Shown one piece after another: positions 1 to 10,614 of a DNA stretch of 64,000 nucleotides (position 1 is its first letter; each line of letters opens with the position of its first letter). The DNA is from Micractinium sp. NFX-FRZ (lineage: Eukaryota > Chlorophyta > Trebouxiophyceae > Chlorellales > Chlorellaceae): the NCBI GenBank assembly GCA_029339195.1, contig JAPTJF010000042.1, positions 11,293 to 75,292 on the forward strand, written 5' to 3'. The notes beneath the pieces are model-generated. The model did no database searches, was not told the DNA's origin, and saw only the letters and a list, made by a program, of their open reading frames with translations. The position numbers and the translations under genes are program-made.

Positions 1-520
1 CGGCGCTGCCTGCGGCCGCTGGAGGCGGCAAGGCCCTTAGCCAGCCGGCAGGCGCATGGGTGATGCAGGCCCTCATTTGCACGCCTCGGGTTTGTGGTAA
101 TCTGTCACATCATTCAAGTGTGCAGCGCAGGGTGTGGGCGGCAGCGGGCGTGCAGCAGGGCATCAGGCGGGATGTCGGGCGGGCGCCGCGTGCGCTTGTG
201 CCCGGCACAGGATGTGGGCTGTTTGGAGGTGTACGGGTGGTGGGGCAGCGCGTGTGAGGTGCGGCATGGTGGAGCCACTGGCACACATCCCAGTAACGTG
301 GGCAAATGGCGTTTGGCAAGATTGGAGAGGCGCTGTGGGTTGGGGGCTTCTTTTCGGCAGTTGAGGCTGCGGGTGGGGGAGCTGGAGGTGTGGCAAACAT
401 GGGAGCGCTCGGGGCGAGCTGCCGCACAGCGGCAGCACCCAGGGCCCACCCACGCCCTGGCAGCCCTGCCCAGCACACTCCTGGCAGGTCCCCCAAAAGG
501 CTGTAATGTGCGGTGGCGCG
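1..520 (+). other. Probable 3' UTR of an upstream + strand gene
   Basis: No convincing exon is visible here. Frame 1 is open from base 1 to a TGA at 61-63 and frame 3 stays open to 257, so a last-exon tail could lie in either. A TGTAA motif, the usual chlorophyte poly(A) signal, sits at 502-506 on the + strand. This fits the 3' end of a + strand gene whose body is left of the window. The reading is inferred from the signal alone, and the 265-codon minus-strand frame across this stretch has no recognisable domain. Confidence 0.35.
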
Positions 521-1427
521 CCCCGCATGGGCACATGTGCATGCTGTGTGGGCCGCTGTGTGGCAAGCCAGCTTGACGTGCTGGTAGGGTGTGCGCGAGA
601 GCAGAGAGGCTGGGCGTGAGCGGCAGCCCTCCGAGGCCATACCAACATGCCATGTGAGGCTCGGGAAAGGGCTTGCGCATTTTGACAGGCCCAAGAAAGC
701 AGACACGGACGGGAGGCACAGCTTGCATTCAACTTGCGTACATTGCAGTGCAAGGAAGCATCCAAATTTGGATGCTATCAACAGCACGCTGGCTGCAACG
801 ATTGCGAATGTTGTGTAGCCAGATGATAATATGATAGTCGCCAGTGCTGATGGCAGGATGCGCAGCTGTACGGGGTGCAGACGTGCAGGCATCGGCGTCA
901 GTGACATGGAGGGTAGGGTTTATGAACAGCCGGATGGAGAACGGACCCGCACCGGTGTCTCAGACGCAAATTGGCAAATGAACAGCCTGAGGAGACTCAT
1001 GCTTTTTCGCCCGCAAAGTTCTGGCCGTGGCATTCAGCCATGCTTCAAAGGGAAGAAGGGCGCGGGCTGCAGCCGTTTGCATTTCCCTCTTCATGTGAAC
1101 AGCAGGGCACGGTCCAGCCTGAGAGGGGCTGGGTGCAGCTTGGGCAATCGCAGTGTATACCCCGGAACGCCATGGATGTCACTACTTTCTGGTGAGGCAT
1201 GCGGAAACTGTGCACACCCATCTATGGTGTAGTGCTTTGGCGGCCAAAGAATGGCGGGTTGCAGCATGGGTTGCAGCGGCGGGAGCGGCAGGAGCAGGCA
1301 CATCGCACGCAGCAGTGGCGCTCCACCCCCCTCTCTTGATCCTGCCTTTGGACATTCAAGTCACACTCGAGACCTCGCAACAGTCCCTAAAGCTGAATTC
1401 GATGCAATGGAGCCCTAGACCGCGCCC
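521..1427 (+). promoter_or_regulatory. Intergenic region and presumed promoter of the DUF218-family gene
   Basis: About 900 bases separate the presumed upstream poly(A) site from the first ATG of the next gene. No exon with family similarity is visible on either strand. The GC content falls around 740-860, which contains short AT-rich patches. This is probably the 5' flank and 5' UTR of the gene at 1428. No TATA box or repeated operator-like motif stands out. Confidence 0.35.
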
Positions 1428-4400
1428 ATGTTGCCTTCTCACTTTCGCAGCGGCGGCAGCACCGACGCCGAGTCGGGGAGCAGCAGCCGGCTTTCAGGAC
1501 CACTCTTGGAAGCGCGCAAGAAGTATGGCAACAAACAAGGCCCTCACCCGACGGGCCTCATTTTCCTCACAGCCGCCTGCTGCCTGGTGCTGCTGTTTCA
1601 GGTGCGTCTGCGGTACAGCAAAGGCACTGGAACCATCAGCCGCGCCTCCCGCTCAACCCGAAAATGTGCTGCCTCATGTGCCGCTGCCGTCGCCGCACCC
1701 GGCGCCTGCCGCTCGCCAAACCCATGGCCAAACCAGCCCGCCTGCCCGCCCTGCACCCTCTGCGCAGCTCTGGGCGGGTAACTCATCTGGCAAGCGCAGC
1801 GGCGCCGGCAGCGCCGCGCTCGATGGTGTGACGCCCACCCAGCGGCGCGTGCTGGCGGCGGCGCGGCGCGGCGCCGGGGGCCGCGGCGCCGCCCTGCGCC
1901 CGCACGACGTGCGCACCTTCCCCGCCGCCCACCTGCGTAACTTGGTGCTGGTGGCCTGCCACTCTGTGTACACGGGGCTGGACTTCAAGCACTCTGAGGA
2001 GAAGAGCTCTTGGTACTTGCTGGACTACCAGAAGGTGGGTGCTGGCTTCTGTTTTGGGTGCTGATCGCATGCTTGGCTGGCTGTGTAGGACGCCGATGGC
2101 GGCCCCCCGGAGCAGTGGTGTTTCCCTTCCTTGACCTATGCCGAGGGAGGTATGTATTGAACGATAAGGTGCGCACGTTCTGGACAACCAGGAAGGTGGG
2201 TGCTGGGTGGGTGGCTCGAGTGGCATATTTGTGTTTGCAATGTAGCTGGGTGCTGGGCACGGTAACGCATCTTGCCGTTGCAGGTACAGGTGACGCGAGC
2301 GTGCGTCGGGGAATGGGGGGCCGCGGTGCAGACTTGCCCTTGCCCTGACCTGCTGCTGTTCCCGTTCTCCGCACCATCTGGCCAGTACGTGCCGTTCACA
2401 CCTGCGCACCCCGCCCCGTTGCTGCAGGATGTGCACGGCCAGACGCAGAGCTTTGTGGAGCACATTCAGCTGGGGGTGAGGGAGGCGGCGGCAGACCCCG
2501 AGTCGCTGCTGCTGTTCAGCGGGGGCAAGACGCGCAGGTGCGGGGCGGGCAGACGGAGGCTGCGTTGGGTGTGTGCGAAGTGCTGATGTGGGGGAGGCGG
2601 GGAGTGTCAGCAGTGAGGGAGGAAGAGTGGTCCTGAAGGGATAAGCAGTTGGCATCAAGCGGGACATAGGAATTCCCCTTTCGTCAAGCTTTGTGCCCCG
2701 CTCTACCTGTGCCCTCGCCCCGCTGCGCTGACCCTTGCCGCCGCCGCCTGCCGTGCTCCTGACCCTTGCCTGCTGCAGGGATGCGGGTCCGCGTGCGGAG
2801 GGGGAAGGGTACTGGCTGGTTGCGGAGGCGGCTCAGTGGTATGGAACCACGGGGGTGCGGGAGCGGGCGTTCACAGAGGTGAGGGGCGGGCGGACGGCAA
2901 CAACGTGTGTAAAGAGAAGTGATGGGTGTGTGTGGGGGACAGAGAGAGAGGCCATCTGACAAGCAGGCGTGGCAGGGGGTGCCTGCTCATTGTCCCACGT
3001 CCTAAGCCGACCTGCCTCCAGACGCAGTGCATCTCCGTTTCCCACCCGCATTGTTAGCAATCTTGACATCCCCGGCATCCCCACAGGACCGCGCCCGTGA
3101 CTCGTTTGAGAACCTGATGTTCGGCCTGTGCCGCTTCTACGAGCTGACGGGGCACTACCCCGAGTTTGTGGTGGTGAGCAGCAGAGAGAGGCCGTGGTGG
3201 AGCGGTTGCGGGGTATCTGCCCGGGTAGAGCTGCTTTCAAGTGGGCACGTGGTGCCGCTTGGGGGAGCTTGCGGGGCAGTCTGCTGAGGCGCATACGGTG
3301 CGCTAGGGAGGGAGGGAGGGAGGGAGGGAGGGAGGGAGTCCATCGTGTGCAGCGGCGGGAGTGCTGGGTCCTCCCTGAGATGCTCCCCGGGGGCTGGTCC
3401 GCCATTTGTTGCCCTTTGCTGCTGCGCTCGTCACCACCATCCATTTCAATCCTTCCATTGCCTGCCCGCCCGCCCATCCCCAATCCTGCCCCAGGTTGTC
3501 GGCTACGACTTCAAGCGCCGCCGCTTCAGCGAAATGCACCGGCAAGCCCTGCGCCTGCCGGCCGAGGCGTTCCGGTATGAGGGGACGCCCGCCCTTAACT
3601 CGGGGGCAGTACAGGTGGGTGGGGCGGTGGGAGGGGGATGCAGGACAGCTGGCCCTGGTGCGGGCCGGGCAGGCAGGTGTGCTGATGCAGGCAGGCAGGC
3701 AGGGGGTGCGGAGCAGGCGGCTGGGAGTCGAAGGTGGCAAGGGGTGCTGGCGTGGAGCCGCGGCTGCAGGGCGGCAGGTGCAGTGGCAGCAGAATTGGGA
3801 GACGCTGCCATGCTCTGGGCAATGGCTGCCTCCCCCAGGCGCGACCCCCCTGCTCTTTCCCCTTGGAGGTCACCCTGCCTCCTTCCCTCGGCGGCCCCCC
3901 TGCTGTGCTGTGCCGTGCACGCGCAGCCCCTCCCTGTTCCCCCTTCCCGCCCCCGTACCGCCCCTTCCCTCCGGCCCAGCATCCACGGCAGCCGCAGCTG
4001 CGGCTGCGCTCAAGCTCCTTCCCTCCCCTCTCGTGTTATGGACTATGTCCTCCCCATTGCTGCTGGCCCCCTCAGGAGAGGAGGTCATGGCAGCTGCATT
4101 CAAAGCTGACCCCCGTGGTTGCGCTTGTACCCTCTCGTGCCTCTCAAGTCTCCCCTTCTGCCCTCCTATTGCTGCCTGGCCCCCTCAATAGGGGGAGGAG
4201 GCCACGGTGGCAGCGTTTGAAGCCGACCCATACGGCTGCGGCCGCGACCTGTCGACCAAGCGGCAGCAGCGGGACCCGTTTGCGGCGGGAGGGTACAACG
4301 GCGACAGGTGCGCCCTGCACTGCACTGCATGGGACAGGTGTGGGCATCCGGCCCTGCCGCCGCCTGCCCACCACCTCCCTTCCCTCCCTCCCTCCTCATG

Positions 4401-4864
4401 CCTCTCCCGTCCCCGCCCCTCATTCTCTCTGCGCCTCCCAGCTGCCCTCTCCTCCAAGCACCCCCTTGCCACTTCTTCATCCGCCTCACTAGTAGGGTGA
4501 CCGGCCCTGCCCCGCCCTGCCCGCCACCCGCCTCCGCAGCTGCCCCACATGGCGGCGCTGCTGGCCTGCTGCCCACCACTTCCCCTCTCTCCTTGCCTCT
4601 CCCTGCCCCCCCCCAGCTGCCTCACCTCCTACTGCCCCCCATGCCACCCGTCCCCACTTGCTGTCTCCCCGGCCCCGCCCTGCTTCCATCTGCCCCTCCC
4701 TGCCCTGCCGCTGCCCTTCCTCCGCTGTTGAACATCCCAACCCCAACCCACCCATGCCCCCCCCCCCTGCACAAACCCGCAGGTGCCCCGACATGGCGGA
4801 GCTCATATCCTACTGCGGGCCGGCCATTTTTGATGGGCCCCTGCCCTGGGACGGCACCGCGTGA
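1428..4864 (+). CDS. DUF218-family single-pass membrane protein
   Basis: Eight exons: 1428-1601, 1768-2034, 2428-2537, 2779-2878, 3087-3173, 3495-3614, 4192-4307, 4783-4864 (stop TGA), giving 351 aa. All introns are GT-AG and phases agree. An N-terminal hydrophobic segment (about residues 43-57) follows a short Ser/Gly-rich leader, as in a type II membrane anchor. The family core is clear: LVLVACHSVYTG, then FVEHIQLGV, LLLFSGGKTR, a region with Arg-Asp-Ser-Glu-Asn (RARDSFENL), a GYDFKRRRF strand, and a C-terminal DPYGC and CGPAIFDGPLPWDG motif. This matches the fungal and plant DUF218 proteins, whose fold is thought to bind nucleotides or envelope precursors. The reaction is not established. 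The gene converges on the oxidoreductase at 5580. Introns 2 and 6 carry duplicated splice-border fragments. A TGTAA at 5258-5262 is the likely poly(A) signal. Confidence 0.85.
2175..2208 (+). repeat. Copy of exon 2 donor border inside intron 2 of the DUF218 gene
   Basis: The bases around the real donor (about 2014-2046, ending exon 2 at 2034) reappear about 160 bp downstream. Both contain a near-identical stretch reading TGGAC, then ACCAG, then AAGGTGGGTGCTGG. The copy keeps the AAG|GTGGGT donor. Confidence 0.7.
3305..3338 (+). repeat. GGGA tetranucleotide microsatellite
   Basis: About eight uninterrupted AGGG units lie in intron 5 of the DUF218 gene. Possibly quadruplex-forming. No coding role. 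Confidence 0.75.
4056..4130 (+). repeat. Copy of exon 7 acceptor border inside intron 6 of the DUF218 gene
   Basis: This segment mirrors about 4167-4240, which holds the acceptor and first codons of exon 7. Both show GCTG-CTGGCCCCCTCA, an AG, GAGGAGG, then a GCAGC-TT-AAGC-GACCC string. The copy would encode a variant of the same peptide but is not followed by a matching donor. The offset is about 111 bp. Weaker look-alikes of the exon 8 start occur near 4540 and 4617. Confidence 0.7.
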
Positions 4865-5579
4865 CGGCAGCAGCTCCCGCCTGTTGCTTGGGCCGGCACC
4901 GCGTGATGGCAGCACCTCTCTGCCTGTTATTTGCGCTGGCAGGCACTGGGATGTGCTCTGGGGGGCTTCCTGCTCCCCGCCAACGGCTGCTGCTTCCGGG
5001 GATCATTGCATCGCCGCCCTGAGGGGGAATACCCGTTGCTGCACTGTGGACGTTGTTTGTTTTCGTGCCTGCTTCCTGACCCGCCGCCTCGTGTTTCACT
5101 TGTATGCTCTCCTCTTGCGTCCCAATTGCCCGCACCTTGCTGCAACCCCTCCAGTTTCTTTCTTCACCCAACACCGCCTGCCTGTTCTGACCTAATACAC
5201 ATCGAGTACTGCATGCTATCCAACGTTTCAACAGCTCTCCGAACAGAATCCGATTACTGTAATCATACACGTGGCCTGTACAAGACAGCCAGCCACAGAG
5301 AGCCTGGATGGGCAGCACAATCAGTGGTACAATGCCAGGGGCGGCTAGCGGTGGTGTGGCGGTGGTGCAGAATGGGTTGGGCCCAACAGAAACAATCAAG
5401 CGTAAGCAGGGATGCAAGGCAGCTGCCCCTGATCTCTGACCAGCCCCCAGCACGCTTTGCTGCTGCTGGTCGGCGGCGCTTGCGTGGCGCAAGGGCACAA
5501 CAACACTCTGTGGGGTGCCACTGCGCCGCCTTCTTACTGCGCCGCCGTTACAGCTACGTTACTGCTTGTACTGCCAATT
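4865..5579. other. Convergent intergenic region with poly(A) signals on both strands
   Basis: This is the 3' flank shared by the DUF218 gene (+) and the oxidoreductase gene (-). It holds TGTAA on the + strand at 5258-5262 and on the - strand at 5552-5548, the latter 28 nt past the oxidoreductase stop. A short direct repeat of the DUF218 stop region (GGCACCGCGTGA) lies just after 4864. No further gene is seen. Confidence 0.6.
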
Positions 5580-8500
5580 TTACTGTACCGCGGAGCTCTC
5601 CACCTGCTCAAACTTGATGCCCCGCCGCTGCAGGCGGTCGATGTACGAGGTCTTGCCCAGCAGGGAGGCGGGGGTGTGCACGCCCGGGGCTGGCAGCTTG
5701 TCCCGCTCCTCCAGCAGCGTCAGGGCGGCCTGGGGACGGGGTGGTGAGGGGGAGAGCAGGGGGGTTGTTGAAGCAAGGAAGACGCAGGCGGGGGCGGGGC
5801 AGCCTGACCCGCTCCTTCAGCAGCGTCAGGGCGGCCCAGAGACGGTGGCCGGAATGGGTGGGGATGGGTCGGTGGACATGGAGTCCAAGATGACGGCAAG
5901 TGGGAGGTCTTGCAGCGGAGGGCCCCCTGCCACAAAACGTGCTGGGGGCAGCCGATCACACCAGCACGCCCTGCCCCGCCTATCACCGCCCACACACATT
6001 CCACTACTCCCCTGGGTGTGGGGGGGGGGGGGGGGTAGTGGGGGGGCCCTCCCCGAGGCCCTCCCCATGCCCTCGGCACTCGATGTCCCACCCCACACAG
6101 CTTCACCTGCACAATGAAGATGCTGCAGGCGATGTAGCCCGGCTCCGGGCCGCTGACGCGCGTGATCACCTCCATGTCCGGCTCCTCCCCCGGCGACTGG
6201 GGGGCGCCTGCAGCAAGCAAGGAAAAAACTAGCACTGGTCTGGCTCAAGGGGGAGGAAGCGGGAACATGACCATCGGCATGTCCGAAACGGAGGAGGCAG
6301 CAGAGCAGATGGAGGAGATGCGTTGGAGGTGGCGGAGAGGAGGAGAGGGTGGAGGTATCTCCACATGTCTGGCTGCTTCCCCTGGGGACTGGGGGGCGCC
6401 TGCACAGCACTTGAAAGCAAAGGAGTCAGGAGATGTCATCGGCTGCTAACCAAACTTACCCTACCCTTCCTGTGTGGGCCCAGCCCGCCTGGCGTAACAC
6501 CTGGGCCATCCCCCCCCTGCACCTCGCAAATGCGCCCGGCCCGCCGAAAGCCAGTGAGATGCAGCAGCTGTGGCCCCCGCCGCACCTTGGCTGTACCCCT
6601 TTGCGATGTTTGTGAAGCAGAAGGTGGTCTCCTCCATCTGCCGCTCGTTGGGGCCCTCGTGAGTGAACAGGCCGTAGCTAACATGTGTTAAGGCAGCGCA
6701 GAAGGGGGGCGGGGGCGAGGTGAGGGTGGGGTAAGGGTGGGGAGTATCGGGGGCGGGGGCAGCTGGGGTCCTCAAGGGTCACCGAAGCATGTCTCAAGAA
6801 TACATTCAATCAATCAATTACATTTAGGGTCCACGGAGCCAGCAGGACTCATGGGACGGGGACATTGTTGTGCGGCCCACATCCAGTCGAGCACTGGCCC
6901 ACCTGAAGACGCGCGGGTACTTGAGCAGCAGGTTGCGCCCCCAGGGCTTGTTGGCCAGGAAGGCAAAGGCGGCGCCAAAGCCCTGCCACCTGCGCATAGC
7001 ACCGGTGGTGGGGCGGGGGGAGGCATATCAGAGGCAGAGGATGGGGCCACGCTGGTCAGGCCAGGGCAGTGGGGCAGAGCTGGCTGGCTGGGTACTGGAA
7101 AGCAGCACCAAAACCGGGGCATGCTGCAGGGACGGCACGGCGGGATGGGGCAGCTCAGGGTGGACAGGGGATGTAGGTGAGCAGCCGGGGCGGTGGGGCT
7201 GAGAGCAGGTTTCAAGAGGCGGGCAGCGGAGCGCAGGATGCCTCGCACTCAGCCAGTCGCCCCTGTGCACACCCGCTGCCCCCCTGGTCTGGCTGGCTTC
7301 CTCACAGGGTCATGTAGTAGCGGGAGGGCAGGGTGAAGACAACGCTGACGTTGGCGGCGGGCTCCCCCGCCCGCACGCGCGCCTGCATGGTGCGCCGGAC
7401 CACAGATGCATCCGCGCCTGCATGCAGGGGATGCGGCAAGAGGAGGGAGGCTGGGGCTAGGTGGGTGAGCGGGAGGCCGGGCATGGGCCAGGGGGCAGCT
7501 AGCTGTGTTGACCCAGGCCAGAGCGGATCCACCCAGTCTCACAACCAGCCAGGTTCAATCCCGCCCACCAACCCATGAATGGGAAGGTCCATGCGTTGAG
7601 GCGGGGGTCGAACACGGCGCCCGCCTGGCGCGGCGGCTTGGGGCCCGGCACTTTGAGGTCCACCCTGCCACGCTTCTGCGCACGACCGGCAGAGGAGGTG
7701 TCAGGCAGATGAGGTCATCATGCCATTCATTCAAAGAACTCAAGCCCAGCAGGGATGCTGTGTCGGGCGCGGCACGGGCGGGTGGCGCGGCTGTGGGCCG
7801 CGCTGATAGGTTGGACGGTGGAACTGGGCAAATCGCCGGGACTGGAACGCTGGGCGGCGCCAGCTGACGACAGGTAGCGCAGCGGTCCTACCCCTCCATG
7901 ATTCTGCTGCCCCGCCCGCACCCCACCCTCACCTGCTCCGCCTCCTTCCTCAGCTTGCGCAGCTCCCCGGCCGAGGCAAAGCCAGCCACCGCAGACTCGT
8001 AAGTGGGGTAGTGGCCTGAGGTGGGCATGTGTGTATGAGTGAGGTTGGGTGAGAGGCAGGGGGCAGGGGCAGGGGTGCGCAGCGGGAGGCAAGGGTCAAG
8101 GGGGACGGGTGGGCGAGCTGGCAAGTGAGGCAGACACGCTGGCCGGCAGGCAAGCGGGGCCTGCAGAGGTGAGCAGAGCTGGCGCAGAGCTAGCTAGCTA
8201 GCTGGCCATGCCGCACAGACATCAGCCCTGCCCCAGAATGTGTGCCCGTTGCACACGGCCTTGCTCCGCCCCGCCCCTGAATTCTAAGCAATCCCGAGAT
8301 GCCCCAACAGTTGATGCGCCTTGAAAGCAGACTACATGTTTCTGATGTCATCTACGTTAAAAATGAACTGCAAGAGTGACCTGTGCCCACCTCGGAAGCC
8401 GCTGGGGCCGCCCTGGATGGTGAGCGCGGTCTCCACCAGCGTGCAGCGTGCCGGCGGCTTGAACAGGGTCATGGTGTACTGCAATGTAGTGGGTTGGACG

Positions 8501-10233
8501 CGGGTATTGAGGAGGGAAGGGTGGAGCGGAGTGGAAAATTGTGGGTGGCAGTCAGGTGCAGGCGGCGGTGGTGCAACCGCCCAGGGACTGCTGGCGGGCG
8601 GCAGCGGGGGCGGCAGCTGAGAGGGGCAGGCCAGCAGTGCCCATGCAACTTCCCTGCATCACTCACACCTCGGCCTTACTCCAACACACTGCCCCAAGTT
8701 TGATCTCTCCACGCCTCTTCCCCGCACCTCACCCACCCTACCCCCCGACTCTCAACCGTACTCTGACTGCCCAACTCTGATCCCAACATCCCAAAGGCAT
8801 GCCGTCACACTCAGACTGCAAGCCTTGCCCTACCGCACCCTTCAACCAAAAATAACAAGAGTAGGTGTGGGGGGACCGACCGGCACGCCCAGGTCCCCCG
8901 GCGCGCTGCCAAAAACTGCGACACAGCTTTGCTGTACCCCCATCCTCCAACGAAACAGAGCAACTAGGTGTGGGGGTCCGACCTGCATGCCCAGGTCGCC
9001 CGGCATGCTGCCAAAACTTGCAACAAGCTCTGCTGTACCCCCATCCTCCAAACAAGCAGAGCGTGTAAGTGGGAGAAACCCACCTGCACGCCCAGGTCCC
9101 CCGGCACGCTGTCAAACCCCATGGCGGAGGCGAGGTAGCAGCCGGCCTGGGAGGCGGCCTGCTGGTACTCAAACTCCACCCGCTCAATGAACTCTGGGCA
9201 GGGCAGGGTGGGTGTGAAAGCAAAGGGGGACCAGGGGGAGGGAGGGGTGTGGGAGAAGGGGGTGCACGGGAGGCAGCCTTGCCATGTACCACCTGAACAC
9301 GCAGCTGAGTACTGAATCCTGGCACAGCAGGTGTAGGGGAGTGAGAGTGGGGGCACAGGGGTAGGCATGGGGGGCTGGCCTCGTGTCTACACCAGGAGCA
9401 AGGAGCCCGCTGACGGACACCTCCATTTGCTCCGTCGACTCTGGGGGAGGCAGGTGGCACAGTCCCTGCCATACTGCACATCCTCCCCCTCGAAGCACCT
9501 TCCCCCTGTTCGGTGGCGGAACACCCCTCCCACACACACCTGGCTCCCCGCACACGTCCAGATAATCGGTGCCCGCCTGCACGCACGCCTTCACCACGGG
9601 CTCGCCCCAGTACCGGAACGGGCCCACTGTGTTGATCAGCACGCGCGCGCTCCTGCGGCGCAGGTCGGGGGCGGAAGGGTTGAGTGGGCAGGGGCGGGGG
9701 CAGAGGGCCGGGGGTAGGGGCGGGGGTGCTGGGGATGTGAAAATGGTGCATGGGGCAAATGAACGTGAGAAAGCAGCTGGGCAAGGCGGTGCCAAAAAGC
9801 AGGCAATCGTGATGCCTTGGGCTCACCGTGCCATTGCCTGCAGTGATGCCTCATCAGCCACATCAGCCACCACAATGCCCGGGGCGCCGCCGCCGGCAGC
9901 TGTCTGCAGCGAGGCGGCCAGCTGCTCGAGGCGCGCACGGCTGCGCCCCGCCACCGCCCACTTGCTGCGCACAGAAAGACGTGCAGGAGGGAGGGTCGTA
10001 AATTTGAGGAGGGGGCATCGCGCAGGGTTTGCTTGCTGTGCAGAGACCGGCGCCACTGGAGGGGGCTGCGGCAACGGCAGCGGGCGAGCGGGGCCGCTGG
10101 TGGGCCGAGTTGCAGCCATCTTGGCACAGGCGCACCCGTTGAATCCTGACTTCAGAACCTCTTCGGCGACGCGCCGGCCCGTGAACCCCGTCGCGCCAAA
10201 CACAACCAGCGAGAACTCCCTGTCGGAGGCCAT
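5580..10233 (-). CDS. Saccharopine dehydrogenase-like oxidoreductase (SCCPDH family)
   Basis: Twelve exons in transcript order: 10233-10136, 9964-9827, 9652-9540, 9193-9084, 8478-8391, 8015-7933, 7675-7573, 7417-7306, 6989-6903, 6677-6586, 6207-6107, 5729-5580 (stop TAA). Product 424 aa, close to the roughly 430 aa of animal and plant SCCPDH proteins. The start is MASDREFSLVVFGATGFTG, a Rossmann loop (GATGFTG, residues 13-19) that should bind NAD(P). Later landmarks are AVAGRSR, a second strand ARVLINTVGPFRYWGEPVV, GTDYLDVCGE, then AMGFDSVPGD, all typical of the family. A mildly hydrophobic segment (FGAAFAFLANKPWG) precedes the C-terminal part and may touch a membrane. The substrate is unknown; true lysine-pathway activity is not expected. 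A TGTAA lies 28 nt past the stop. Introns 4, 10 and 11 contain copies of neighbouring exon borders. Confidence 0.9.
5808..5845 (-). repeat. Copy of exon 12 acceptor border in the oxidoreductase gene
   Basis: This copies about 5704-5740, which includes the first codons of the last exon and its acceptor. Both hold GCTCCT-CAGCAGCGTCAGGGCGGCC (+ strand view, split here). The copy lies about 105 bp upstream in transcript sense, inside intron 11. Confidence 0.75.
6358..6412 (-). repeat. Copy of exon 11 acceptor border in the oxidoreductase gene
   Basis: This copies about 6169-6212, spanning the acceptor and first codons of exon 11. The shared core on the + strand is GACTGGGGGGCGCCTGCA. The copy lies in intron 10, about 190 bp from its source, and retains the AG. 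Confidence 0.75.
6810..6850 (-). repeat. Short dispersed repeat shared with an intron of DEG7
   Basis: On the minus strand this contains CCGTGGAC, two or three variable bases, then AAATGTAATTGAT. The same arrangement recurs at 12471-12506 in a DEG7 intron with similar bases upstream. It may be a remnant of one mobile element family. Confidence 0.4.
8866..9125 (-). repeat. Three tandem copies of the exon 4 donor border in the oxidoreductase gene
   Basis: The true exon 4 end (donor at 9083-9082) is followed in transcript sense by two diverged copies, about 8979-9050 and 8866-8950, roughly 102 bp apart. Each carries the codons for a PGDLG-like peptide and a potential donor. The two downstream copies are closer to each other than to the exon and also share a CTGTACCCCCATCCTCCA tail (+ strand), so they probably arose by a second duplication. 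Confidence 0.8.
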
Positions 10234-10614
10234 CCTGCGCCGCCGTGTGCCTGTGCGGAGCCCGCCAACAGAAGGAAGGTTTGTGACGCTCCTGATCGGC
10301 GATCAAACCGACGAACGAGGCTGGCTTGAGTAGGGTTAAGTCATCCGTCGTCACCCGCCACTTCAGCGCACGGCGCCTGGCGGCAGCCTGGCGGCAGCCT
10401 GGTGCCAGCCTGGTGCAACCTCTCATGGGGCTTCTCTGTGCAACCCCTCCGCTTTGTTTACATGTCGAGCAGCTCACAAACGCCACACCGCTCTACGCAG
10501 GATCACAGGCCAGTGGGGCGGGGCAAGGCAGGCTGGCGTGGCTCGCGCCGCTGCTGGTACTGCCCATCCCTTGCTCCCTCCAGCTCTCCTTGCTGGTTGT
10601 GCCACCGATCTGGC
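10234..10614. other. Short intergenic region between the oxidoreductase 5' end and DEG7 3' end
   Basis: Both flanking genes are on the minus strand, so this holds the DEG7 3' UTR and the oxidoreductase promoter. A minus-strand TGTAA at 10462-10458 lies about 150 nt past the DEG7 stop and is the likely poly(A) signal. The remaining 220 bp upstream of 10233 must hold the promoter. Confidence 0.6.

Noticed and set aside
110..907. 265-codon minus-strand open frame at the left end
   Set aside because: GC-rich sequence yields long frames on all strands. No domain, no splice structure, and it overlaps the likely 3' UTR.
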